Positions 8,683-15,747 of a stretch of 64,000 bases of DNA are shown here, in pieces (positions within the stretch are counted from its first letter, which is position 1; every line of letters begins with the position of its first letter). Under the pieces are notes generated by a model that saw nothing but the letters and a program-made list of their open reading frames with translations, ran no database searches and had not been told where the DNA came from. The position numbers and the translations under genes are program-made. The stretch comes from Heliobacterium mobile (GTDB taxonomy: Bacteria; Bacillota; Desulfitobacteriia; Heliobacteriales; Heliobacteriaceae), in assembly GCF_009720735.1 (NCBI RefSeq), contig NZ_WNKU01000008.1:62001-126000 (forward strand), given 5' to 3'.

Positions 8683-9864
8683 TTACCGTGTCGCCCCTAA
8701 GATGCGAACTTTCACTTCGAACTCAACCGGTATCGTCGGAAAAACTTCATGCCAATCCATAGAGCGCCATTCTTCGATATCTATCGGACGAACATATCGA
8801 CCGATATGGAACACATCGGCCCCCATCTGCTTTTGCGTCTTATTCATTAAAGCCTCCAAGTCGCGGTGCATCGCTTCAGTCGCCTGTTCTCCCATCGCTT
8901 CAAAATCTTCTGTTGAATAGCGGACCTGAGGAGGGTTGGCGTCAGACAACATTCCGTCCATATCGACTTTAATGATGACACTGTATTGTTTTGGTCCTAC
9001 CCGCTCTACCTGATAGGTGCGCTTTACCGTTTGAACTCGCAGGGTAACATTACTGGACTTGTCGTTTCTGCGATTCGCCTGTCCCTTCGTTTGCGGATCT
9101 GTTTTCTGCCCGCCTCCATCGGGGGAGTCAAAGTGAAAAGTATAAAGGTAGGGTGTTCGTTCTACTAAAACCATCATCATCAAGGCCGTCTCTTTGCTGT
9201 CCACCCGTCCGACCATCTTATCGTAGTGAAATACGGCTGCTCCGTCATAGCTGACCTTTCCATCGACCAGACGGATATAGGGGGTGGTTATGCATCCAGT
9301 CCGGTCAAGATAGGTTCGATAGGCTTCCCATAGATGGACCCGGGCGATGCCTGCAGATTTCGTATCGCTGACCAGTTGGCTGACGATGACGTTCCCGCCT
9401 TGTGTTCCTTCCACGGTCTTCGCTTTCTCCGTAAATAAGGATTGCAGATCACTTGGAGTCACCATGACAAAGGCATTATTTCGGACAGTTGGTTGAAACA
9501 AACTCCAGGACAGAAAAGGAAAGATGCCATCTCGTGCCGCTCGTTCCGAAATGACAATCGCCCCGGTCAGTCCAAAATCGAGAATCCTCGGCAAGCGCTT
9601 TTTCCCGCTTTCGATGGCGTCTTCGATCGTATCCCCCTCAAGACGGGGAGCTAAGATGGCCGGGCCAGCTGTCGCTTGTGGACCTACCTGGGTGTTGGCG
9701 TCAGATTGTTTCGGGTTATGAATATCCGGTATGATAGCCACCGCTTTTTCTTCACCTTTATCAAAACCGATGACCATCACCAGCGCCCTTCGTTCGATCG
9801 GACTCTGATCGTAACAACCAGTCAGTATTCCCACCAACAAACATAGAACAAGGATTCTACCCAT
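8683..9864 (-). CDS. Spore germination lipoprotein, GerC (Ger(x)C) family
   Basis: The C component of GerA-type germinant receptors is a lipoprotein on the outer face of the inner spore membrane. The protein starts MGRILVLCLLVGILTGCYDQ, a lipoprotein signal with lipobox LTGC, followed by IERRALVMVIGFD, a typical GerC opening, and a long extracellular domain. ATG 9864 is preferred (GGAG about 9-10 bases upstream); the longer frame from 9900 lacks a site. It overlaps the end of the upstream GerB-type permease by 8 bases. No A subunit is present nearby, which is unusual. Confidence 0.9.
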   Translation of the reverse strand: MGRILVLCLLVGILTGCYDQSPIERRALVMVIGFDKGEEKAVAIIPDIHNPKQSDANTQVGPQATAGPAILAPRLEGDTIEDAIESGKKRLPRILDFGLTGAIVISERAARDGIFPFLSWSLFQPTVRNNAFVMVTPSDLQSLFTEKAKTVEGTQGGNVIVSQLVSDTKSAGIARVHLWEAYRTYLDRTGCITTPYIRLVDGKVSYDGAAVFHYDKMVGRVDSKETALMMMVLVERTPYLYTFHFDSPDGGGQKTDPQTKGQANRRNDKSSNVTLRVQTVKRTYQVERVGPKQYSVIIKVDMDGMLSDANPPQVRYSTEDFEAMGEQATEAMHRDLEALMNKTQKQMGADVFHIGRYVRPIDIEEWRSMDWHEVFPTIPVEFEVKVRILGATR

Positions 9865-10975
9865 TATTTCGTCTCCTTGGTTCTTTCTGGGATAGGGCAT
9901 ACCTTTTTTTCATCACCGATAAGATCAAAAAAAGCAAGAGCAGCAGTGTCATCAGCCCCCCCCAAAGGGGGCTTAAATACATCAAAAAATTACGAGCATT
10001 TTGAAAAGGTTCCACCGATGACCGCAATGCCAGAGCGGTGATGAAATAGGCCAAAACGACAGTGCGATAATTTTCTAGATGCAACCACTGACCAACGGCC
10101 CGTGCTCCCGTGACGATCAGGCCGGACATGGCCGTTATCGTGGGGAACATCCATAACAGGATTAGGAGAATATCCACCCTTTGAAAAAAAACCATTTCCC
10201 GAAGCGTGGTCATTTTCACTTTTAAAGGTTGATCGAAGCTGGATGCCATCTCCATCCCTAATGTGCCGATGATCAAATAGAGCGTTACAAGAAGATACAA
10301 AAGCCCTAAAAAGGTCAAACCGATCAATATCCGGTAGAGCTTTTGGCTGTGGCTGATGGCGTCGTTTAGAAATAAAGCCAACCCAAAGCCAAAAAAGACA
10401 GACAAGCTTCCGTAAAACTCCGGTCTCATCCAGTAAGAAAAATCAAACTGGGTCAAAGGTCTAGCCAGGTTGGGATCTATATCTGACGTAGAAAGAAAAA
10501 ACATGATCGCTGTCAACGGAAAGATGATCACTAAATGCTCATCATTGGTACGGGTGACCACCTCTGTTCCCATCAATGCAATCCAACTGCTTATCGTCAG
10601 CAATATTAGCATCAACACGATCGGTGGTGTATTCGTTAAATGGACATCCGTAATCAGTTCTGCGGCAATACGAAATATCGGTAATGGCAAAGCAAAATGA
10701 ATAAACACGAGCGGTGCTGTTATGAGTATACCGACAGGGCGCCCTAATAGTTGCCGAGCGATGCCGATGATGTTGTCTCTAGGAAATTTGGCACAGATTA
10801 GGCTGGCTAAGACTGTCGGGATAAGTGCTATGACAGCGCCAGAAAAAAGCGGTGCAAAAGGATTATAATTTACCGTCTGAAGCAGGTATCCATGGTAATA
10901 GAGGCCGGCACCAGAAACAAAAAATGAAGCCATGAGCAACCCGATCTGGATCATGGAAATCTCTTCTTTATACAT
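9857..10975 (-). CDS. Spore germination permease, GerB (GerAB/GerKB) family
   Basis: A transporter-like (APC superfamily) germinant-receptor subunit with about ten hydrophobic segments, 372 residues from ATG 10975. This start gives MYKEEISMIQIGLL, the normal beginning of GerB proteins, and has AGAGGG 5-6 bases upstream; a frame from 11074 would add 33 residues that the family lacks. The gene is coupled to the GerC lipoprotein gene. A GerA subunit gene would normally precede it, but the upstream region is occupied by a divergent unrelated gene. Confidence 0.9.
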   Translation of the reverse strand: MYKEEISMIQIGLLMASFFVSGAGLYYHGYLLQTVNYNPFAPLFSGAVIALIPTVLASLICAKFPRDNIIGIARQLLGRPVGILITAPLVFIHFALPLPIFRIAAELITDVHLTNTPPIVLMLILLTISSWIALMGTEVVTRTNDEHLVIIFPLTAIMFFLSTSDIDPNLARPLTQFDFSYWMRPEFYGSLSVFFGFGLALFLNDAISHSQKLYRILIGLTFLGLLYLLVTLYLIIGTLGMEMASSFDQPLKVKMTTLREMVFFQRVDILLILLWMFPTITAMSGLIVTGARAVGQWLHLENYRTVVLAYFITALALRSSVEPFQNARNFLMYLSPLWGGLMTLLLLLFLILSVMKKRYALSQKEPRRRNNG

Positions 10976-11174
10976 CGGCGACCCTCTTCGTAACCATCCA
11001 TGTTTTTCTCCCTCTTGTATCTTTTCCCCAATCGAAAAAAGCATGCCCCAGAGGATTCCTATCTCGACAATCACAAATGATCTCGATTAGAATAGTTATT
11101 AGAGTTACAAACCCGGCTCGATACTCTCTGGGACATCAGGAATAGAGATTTTTAGGGGAGAGGGGATTTTCCAA

Positions 11175-11720
11175 TTGGCTAGAATGAAAAAAATAACGGT
11201 AGAACTATCCCCGGAACAACATCAGTGGCTTGAGGCTCAGTCGGAGATTACCGGTGACGATATTCCCGGATTGATCGGCAGACTTATCGATGACGCCATC
11301 GCGAGAGACTCGTTGTCACGAATTCGTCCTGAATTAGAAACAGTCATTAAATCGACCGTTCGCAATGTGGTAGAAATGTCGATCACCCAAAAAACCATGG
11401 TGGCGGTCAAACTGTTCGATGAAGCTGTTTCACCGGCCATGAAAGCTTTCGGCAATCGGGTTACCGAAAGCGTCTTTAAACTGGCTGACCGGGTTGAACG
11501 CCTGGAAAAACAAATCGGGACGATGCAAAAAGGTCAAATGCGAGATGGCTCCGAAACTTCCAATGATGAAGTGCCTCCCCCTGTCTTAGCACCTGCAGCT
11601 TCGGCCTCGAAAGGCCCTCTGAAAAGCAATGATACCTCTGCGTCGGGTGAACCGGCTCGTAAAGAAGGGGTTCTCGTCGATTTACGGGATCATCTACTCG
11701 GCGGGAAATGGCCCGAATAG
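11175..11720 (+). CDS. Hypothetical protein with possible RHH-like N-terminus and coiled coil
   Basis: I do not recognise this 181-residue protein. Residues 5-45 (KKITVELSPEQHQWLEAQSE onward) look like a short strand followed by two helices, as in ribbon-helix-helix DNA-binding proteins. Residues 85-117 form an amphipathic helix or short coiled coil (VTESVFKLADRVERLEKQIG). The next 45 residues are rich in Ser, Pro and Ala and probably disordered, ending with a conserved-looking tail (VDLRDHLLGGKWPE). TTG 11175 is taken as start because AGAGGGG ends 9 bases upstream; ATG 11184 is the alternative. It could be a DNA-binding or plasmid/phage-type accessory protein. Confidence 0.65.
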   Translation: MARMKKITVELSPEQHQWLEAQSEITGDDIPGLIGRLIDDAIARDSLSRIRPELETVIKSTVRNVVEMSITQKTMVAVKLFDEAVSPAMKAFGNRVTESVFKLADRVERLEKQIGTMQKGQMRDGSETSNDEVPPPVLAPAASASKGPLKSNDTSASGEPARKEGVLVDLRDHLLGGKWPE

Positions 11721-11886
11721 AAAATCCTTATAAATCTAGCATTCTAGCTGGCGTGTAGGTCAGCTAATGTTGTCAAAATACGCTCGCGTTGTTGTCGAAT
11801 TGTTGTCATCCTCGGATGAAAATCTTATGTTTTATTCTTGGGATAATCTGGAATAAATTTGTCGAAGTGTCTTTTGAGGTGATTCG

Positions 11887-12112
11887 ATGTATCGAGTCCA
11901 GATTCGGCGCTTGGACGTTGAAAAAGCTATACTCGACGCTGGCAAACAAAAAACAAGTAGCCCAAGAGATTGGCATATTACAATGTAGCCTATCTCGCAT
12001 TCTTAAAGGTGACAAAGCATCGCTGCTTACCGGTATGCTCTTTGCCCGATCGATGAACAAATCTGTTGAGGATATATTCGAAATCATAGAAGACAAAAAG
12101 CCTGGTGAATAA
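11887..12112 (+). pseudogene. Small XRE-like helix-turn-helix regulator split by a frameshift at an A6 run
   Basis: GAGGT lies 6 bases before ATG 11887, which opens MYRVQIRRLDVEKAILDAGK. That frame then runs into a stop at 11986-11988. The neighbouring frame continues with KKQVAQEIGILQCSLSRILK, a clear helix-turn-helix, and ends SVEDIFEIIEDKKPGE at 12112. Joining the two at the six-A run 11948-11953 gives a natural 74-residue Cro/CI-type protein. Removing one A restores the frame. This could be a true mutation, a sequencing error, or transcriptional slippage on the A run. An alternative 107-residue frame from 11789 has an implausible N-terminus. Confidence 0.55.
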
Positions 12113-12124
12113 CCGGGCTTTTTC
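12092..12124 (+). terminator. Rho-independent terminator after the XRE-like gene
   Basis: AAAAAGCCTGGT and ACCGGGCTTTTT form a hairpin with a short AT-rich loop and a T tail; the stem overlaps the last codons of the upstream frame. Confidence 0.75.
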
Positions 12125-12222
12125 TATGCTGAAAAATCATCTCCACAGAGGAATTATTTAGCGCATTGGGCAGATGGTTTACCGTAACAACCAGTAAAAC
12201 AATGTGATAGGAGGAATGCCCT

Positions 12223-12381
12223 ATGACCATCGACATCAACGCGATCATTAAGGCTCTCAAGCCCCACTTCCCTGATGATGACATCACTCCCATCTTGGCA
12301 GCCGCCGACGTATACCGAGCAGTGACAGTCGTGAGCAACGGTAATGGTAACGGCGAGTCTAATTCAGGGATTGAGCGTTGA
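12223..12381 (+). CDS. Small hypothetical protein (52 residues)
   Basis: A short frame beginning MTIDINAIIKALKPHFPDDD and ending GESNSGIER. It is supported by a very strong ribosome-binding site (ATAGGAGG, about 7 bases before ATG 12223) and by protein-like composition: an amphipathic first half, then a Gly/Asn-rich tail (SNGNGNGESNSG). I do not recognise the family. It lies in a stretch of small accessory genes between terminators at 12092 and 12612, so it may be a single-gene unit. The first part could be a helical protein-binding segment; function unknown. Confidence 0.6.
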   Translation: MTIDINAIIKALKPHFPDDDITPILAAADVYRAVTVVSNGNGNGESNSGIER

Positions 12382-12611
12382 TGCCTCCTGGCCTACTTGG
12401 AAAGAAAGAATAACAAATAGATCTAGTTCGAATCAAGGATATTAAGGTAGTCCAGAGCTTAAGGATCGTGCTTTAGGAGTCGGAAGGCGTGGAATTGTTT
12501 GATGGTCCTTGAAGATATCCAACGCCCTAACGAAGTTAAAGAGTTAATTAGAAACGCGATCTGGAACGAACGCTCAACATAACGTATTGGTTACCAGGAG
12601 AGAATTAAGCA
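12382..12611. other. Intergenic stretch without a supported gene
   Basis: This stretch has no frame with a convincing start. A 26-codon frame at 12502-12582 (MVLEDIQRPNEVKELI) looks protein-like but lacks a ribosome-binding site and may be debris of an older gene. AT-rich sequence suitable for promoters occurs near 12400-12420 but no clear -35/-10 pair was found. Confidence 0.4.
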
Positions 12612-12655
12612 CAAAAAGCCCCGATCCTCCGCTATGGAGAGTCCGGGGCTTTTTT
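12612..12655 (+). terminator. Strong bidirectional terminator
   Basis: AAAAAGCCCCG and CCGGGGCTTTTTT flank an inner TCCTCC/GGAGAG pairing; T runs on both strands make it work either way. Confidence 0.85.
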
Positions 12656-12761
12656 GCTCCAAAATATGTTCAAGCGTTTTTTCGTAAGCATGGAATCATT
12701 TAGTCGGGTATAGATATTTCACTGGTAGGAAAAACGTTTAGCTATGAAAGGCGGAAAGGAA

Positions 12762-13352
12762 ATGCTTAAAAAGGTTCTTATTGGCTTAGTGGCTTCTGCC
12801 GTTCTTACACTGACCGGTTGCGGAGGAGGTAGTAATCAAGCTCCGGTTAGCGGTACCCAGCAACCTAGTACCGCTTCAATTGCTCCGGCTCCGGTTCCAA
12901 ATTCGACTCCTGAGCCTACTCCATCTTTAAGTCAATCGTCTCCGACAAATGAGGCTGAAACGGCTGAGTACCTCTTAAAAATTACACCTATCCTCAACGA
13001 TATCGAAAAAAACAATGCCAACTTTGAAAACCTCCGCCAACAAACCGCTAATGGTACATTGAGTGGAAAAGACCTCGCCCAGAAAATAAGGATTGAGATT
13101 CTACCGGCTTATGAAAAGTCGTCAGAACAAATTTCAGGGGTCACCCCACCTTCGTCAATGCGCGAGGCCCAAGATATCATGATAAAAATGATTGCGAAAA
13201 ACAATCAGGGAATGAGCGAGTTTATCTCGGCCTTGGAAAATAACGATTTATCCAGAGTTACTGTCGCAAATAATTACTTTGCTGAGGCAAGTGCTTTAGA
13301 TCAGCAGGTAGCAACCATTTTTCAAAATGCCACTTCAACACCGAGTAAGTAA
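12762..13352 (+). CDS. Secreted lipoprotein of unknown function
   Basis: A 196-residue exported lipoprotein. The start MLKKVLIGLVASAVLTLTGC is a classical signal with lipobox LTGC, giving a diacylglyceryl-Cys20. A linker of about 45 residues rich in Ser, Thr, Pro and Gln follows, then a helical domain from about residue 68 (EAETAEYLLKITPILNDIEK) with 4-helix-bundle character. ATG 12762 has GGAAAGGAA immediately upstream; an ATG 18 bases earlier lacks this. It resembles generic lipoproteins of sporulating Firmicutes, but I cannot assign a function. A strong terminator follows directly. Confidence 0.8.
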   Translation: MLKKVLIGLVASAVLTLTGCGGGSNQAPVSGTQQPSTASIAPAPVPNSTPEPTPSLSQSSPTNEAETAEYLLKITPILNDIEKNNANFENLRQQTANGTLSGKDLAQKIRIEILPAYEKSSEQISGVTPPSSMREAQDIMIKMIAKNNQGMSEFISALENNDLSRVTVANNYFAEASALDQQVATIFQNATSTPSK

Positions 13353-13355
13353 AGC

Positions 13356-13397
13356 AAAAAGTCCCCGGCTTATTTACATGAGTCCGGGGCTTACTTT
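13356..13397 (+). terminator. Terminator after the lipoprotein gene
   Basis: AAGTCCCCGG pairs with CCGGGGCTT around an AT-rich loop, followed by TACTTTATTT. The IS3 remnant begins right at its distal edge. Confidence 0.8.
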
Positions 13398-14100
13398 ATT
13401 TGCACTGTTCACAGGTTTCTTCAAACACATGGCAGATAAATTGAGGTCCATTGTCTGTGCGTATGACGGGTCTTTCTATGCTCTCGAACATTTTTCGCTT
13501 GCACAAAGCTCGTTGCAGCGTCTGTGCCGCATGTTTGCCTTCACAATTTAATCCAATATGATAATCGATAATGGCTCGATCATAAACATCGATGATACAC
13601 AGGAGATAGAAGAATCGATCTTCGCCCACAATGTAACCATACTTTATATCTAATTCCCAAAGCTCATTAGAGCCTTTGATTTCTCGGTTGCACGCAAGGC
13701 GTCGTGGGTGCTTCACCTTTACCCTCGCTGGGGAATGAGGATGTCCAACTCTTTACAGAGACGGTAGGTCTTTTTATCATTGATGATTAGCTGGTGCTGC
13801 CGTTGAAGGCAGATGCCGAGCTTTCGATATCCGTAAGCGCTTTCTTCTCCAGCAATCAGTTCAAGCAAGTACTCCTTAATTTGCTCGTCGCTAATTCGAT
13901 TTCCGTCCGTTGTCCAAGAATAACCGGGGTAGGGTCGTCCACCACTAACCTTTTTTCGACTTCCTCTTCTTGAAGGCGTTTGCGCCGTTCATAGTACGTC
14001 GCTTCTGAGATGCCGATGATGCGTAAGATAAAGGCGGTGCTGGCTTCTTCCCGAGCTATCCATTCATCGGCTACTTCAAGTTTCTCCGATAGCCCGGGTT
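13396..14100 (-). pseudogene. IS3-family transposase orfB remnant
   Basis: Three consecutive reading-frame pieces together give an orfB: EKLEVADEWIAREE to YYERRKRLQEEEVEKR (about 13945-14085), then YSWTTDGNRISDEQIKEYLL to KTYRLCKELDILIPQR, then the rve core from MKHPRRLACNREI (13716) on. The integrase core shows the first two catalytic Asp residues (WELDIKYG, RTDNGPQF). The third residue, the Glu, is lost because the frame ends at CEQCK. At least two frameshifts and the 3' truncation make it inactive. Confidence 0.88.
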
Positions 14101-14418
14101 CGTCTTTTTTAATAGATCTTGTAGTATCTGTATCTCTAATGCTTTTTCCCCAAGCAACTTTTTTAATGCAATGTTTTCTACTTCCATCTCTTTGAATTCT
14201 TGTGCAGATGGCACATATGCAGTGATTTTCTTCGCCTCTGTCGGAGCCTCTTGAAAACTCTTATGCTTTGATTCTTTCATCCAATAATGCAGCAGCTTTG
14301 GATCAATCCCATGTCGACGAGCCACCTGGCTTGCATTTCCCACTTCTTGGGCTTCCTGTATAAGTTGCTCCTTGAATTCTTTCGGATACCTACTTCTTCC
14401 CACTTCTGTCCCCTCCAT
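14071..14418 (-). CDS. IS3-family transposase orfA
   Basis: A 115-residue OrfA with an N-terminal helix-turn-helix (YPKEFKEQLIQEAQEVGNAS, then VARRHGIDPKLLHYWMK) that would bind the IS ends. A leucine-zipper segment follows near residues 75-105 (EFKEMEVENIALKKLLGEKA) and would pair with OrfAB. It overlaps the start of orfB, as in IS3 elements where a -1 frameshift makes the fusion transposase. With orfB broken it is probably a relic. Start at 14418. Confidence 0.85.
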   Translation of the reverse strand: MEGTEVGRSRYPKEFKEQLIQEAQEVGNASQVARRHGIDPKLLHYWMKESKHKSFQEAPTEAKKITAYVPSAQEFKEMEVENIALKKLLGEKALEIQILQDLLKKTNPGYRRNLK

Positions 14419-14471
14419 TTAATCCTATTGTAGTTCAATAGAGGGTCATCACTCAAATTCAATTAGGGGGC

Positions 14472-15041
14472 TTAATAGGGAGGATCCCAAATCAAAATAG
14501 TCCCTAATTTGTCGTACAGGATTCCGTCAACGTTCGAATAAGCCGTATTCATGCTACTTACATATATTGATTGTAGGTCGTTACATCCTCCAAACGCACC
14601 ACCGCCAATACTTATTACGCTATCAGGAATGGTTATACTCGCTAGGCTGGTATTCATAAACGCACCGCTATCAATACTGGTTAATCTACTATCATTTGGA
14701 ATGGACACACTCGTTAAGTCGATACAGTCTAAAAAAGCACTATAACCAATTCGGGTTACACTGGCAGGGATAGCTACGCTCGTTAGTCCGTGACAACCCC
14801 GAAATGTATTGTCGTCAATTTCAGATACGGTATAACCATCTATCGTATCCGGGATCGTAATACAACCTCCCAAACCAGAATAACCCGTAATTACGACTGC
14901 ATTGTTATCAAGTCTGTAGGTGTAGTCACCGTATGTATCCGCAAATGATATATTTGAACCCGACTGAAAGATAAGTAGGGTAAAAATCATCAGGAATACA
15001 AAACGTGCTAATCTAACAGAACACCCTGTAAGTTTATGCAC
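14472..15041 (-). CDS. Secreted BspA-type leucine-rich-repeat protein, C-terminally truncated
   Basis: A 189-residue protein starting at a GTG, with a hydrophobic export signal (residues 8-34, LARFVFLMIFTLLIFQSG) and four LRR_5/BspA-like repeats. Units of about 23 residues read ...TSVAIPASVTRIGYSAFLDC and ...ASITIPDSVISIGGGAFGGC. Such proteins normally carry many repeats plus a wall-anchoring domain; this one stops abruptly after ILYDKLGTILIW, 11 bases from the IS3 remnant. I infer that insertion removed the rest. Whether the fragment is still exported is unknown. Confidence 0.75.
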   Translation of the reverse strand: MHKLTGCSVRLARFVFLMIFTLLIFQSGSNISFADTYGDYTYRLDNNAVVITGYSGLGGCITIPDTIDGYTVSEIDDNTFRGCHGLTSVAIPASVTRIGYSAFLDCIDLTSVSIPNDSRLTSIDSGAFMNTSLASITIPDSVISIGGGAFGGCNDLQSIYVSSMNTAYSNVDGILYDKLGTILIWDPPY

Positions 15042-15077
15042 CAGCTACACATCCTTAACGTGCTTCTATTTCTATAA

Positions 15078-15097
15078 GCGATTTCTATAGAAATCGC
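15078..15097. promoter_or_regulatory. Perfect 20-base palindrome upstream of the LRR gene
   Basis: GCGATTTCTA followed by its reverse complement, with no spacer, 37 bases upstream of the GTG. A symmetrical site of this kind suits a dimeric repressor; as RNA it would also form a hairpin. A partial copy (TTTCTATAAGCGATTTC) overlaps its left side. No T run follows, so it is not a standard terminator. Confidence 0.45.
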
Positions 15098-15175
15098 CCT
15101 TTTCCTTTCTGGTAGTGCATGTAAGGAATGCAGATTTAATTAAGATAATTTGTTACAAGTCTATGGATAAATCCG

Positions 15176-15505
15176 TTAATTAAAAAAGCCCTGACCTCCA
15201 GAATAGGAGATCGGGGCTTCACAATTTAACATGGTATTAAATCGGCGCGTATCCGAAGGCGCCCTGGCCTGCGCAAATGTAGCCGGTTCCGTCTCTTCCG
15301 CTTTTACAACCGGCTTATCAACGATCGGTATAAACTGCTCCGGACAAAATTCAGCTTTACCTTCTTGCCATTGGTCCCAGTTGGTCATTACCTCGGTTCC
15401 CAGTAAAGCAATCGACATCAAATGGAGGAAATCACGATATGGCGTCGGATCCAACTGCACCCCAAACAAAGACGCCCCCCAATACAGGAGAGCGCCAAGA
15501 GCCAA
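15176..15505 (-). CDS. Small hypothetical membrane protein, start uncertain
   Basis: The frame opens with a hydrophobic segment (LLLALGALLYWGASLFGVQL), then PTPYRDFLHLMSIALLGTEVM, suggesting two short membrane segments as in small phage-holin-like proteins. A polar C-terminal half of about 60 residues follows. No ATG or GTG is available: a stop lies 12 codons upstream of TTG 15505, and GGAG at about 15534 is followed by no normal start codon. The last codons are embedded in the terminator at 15182-15218. It may be a degraded gene. Function unknown. Confidence 0.4.
   Translation of the reverse strand: MALGALLYWGASLFGVQLDPTPYRDFLHLMSIALLGTEVMTNWDQWQEGKAEFCPEQFIPIVDKPVVKAEETEPATFAQARAPSDTRRFNTMLNCEAPISYSGGQGFFN
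15182..15218 (-). terminator. Terminator at the end of the small membrane-protein frame
   Basis: On the minus strand AAGCCCCGATCTCC pairs with GGAGGTCAGGGCTT around a 6-base loop and is followed by TTTTTTAATT. Confidence 0.8.
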
Positions 15506-15747
15506 CAGCAGTTTGGGATTGTTTTTGATTTTCTCCGACTAAGTGTCCCCCTGGACATCTGTGAGTGATTCAGTATAAAAGTACATAGAACAGGAAAACC
15601 TCGTCCCCCCCCAGAGGAACGAGGCTTTTACTTCGGTTATTTTTCAGAAATATTTTAAATATTAAAATATCTTGAAAATGCGCGGAATGGACTTAAAATA
15701 TATAAGCACTATTCCGTTTTATTAGTATTAAATAAGGAGTGATGGTG

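Larger units (their letters stand above)
13396..14461 (-). mobile_element. Degenerate IS3-family insertion sequence (orfA intact, orfB frameshifted and truncated)
   Basis: On the minus strand, orfA is followed by an orfB in at least three frames. The probable upstream end lies near 14461 (TGAATTTGAGTGATGACC, with the TG expected at an IS3-family tip). The other end is missing: orfB stops at 13396 before the catalytic glutamate and the element abuts the lipoprotein terminator. It sits at the truncated 3' end of a leucine-rich-repeat gene, suggesting that the insertion cut that gene and was later eroded. Confidence 0.85.

Noticed and set aside
12502-12582. 26-codon frame MVLEDIQRPNEVKELI
   Set aside because: No ribosome-binding site and too short to assign; kept only as possible debris.
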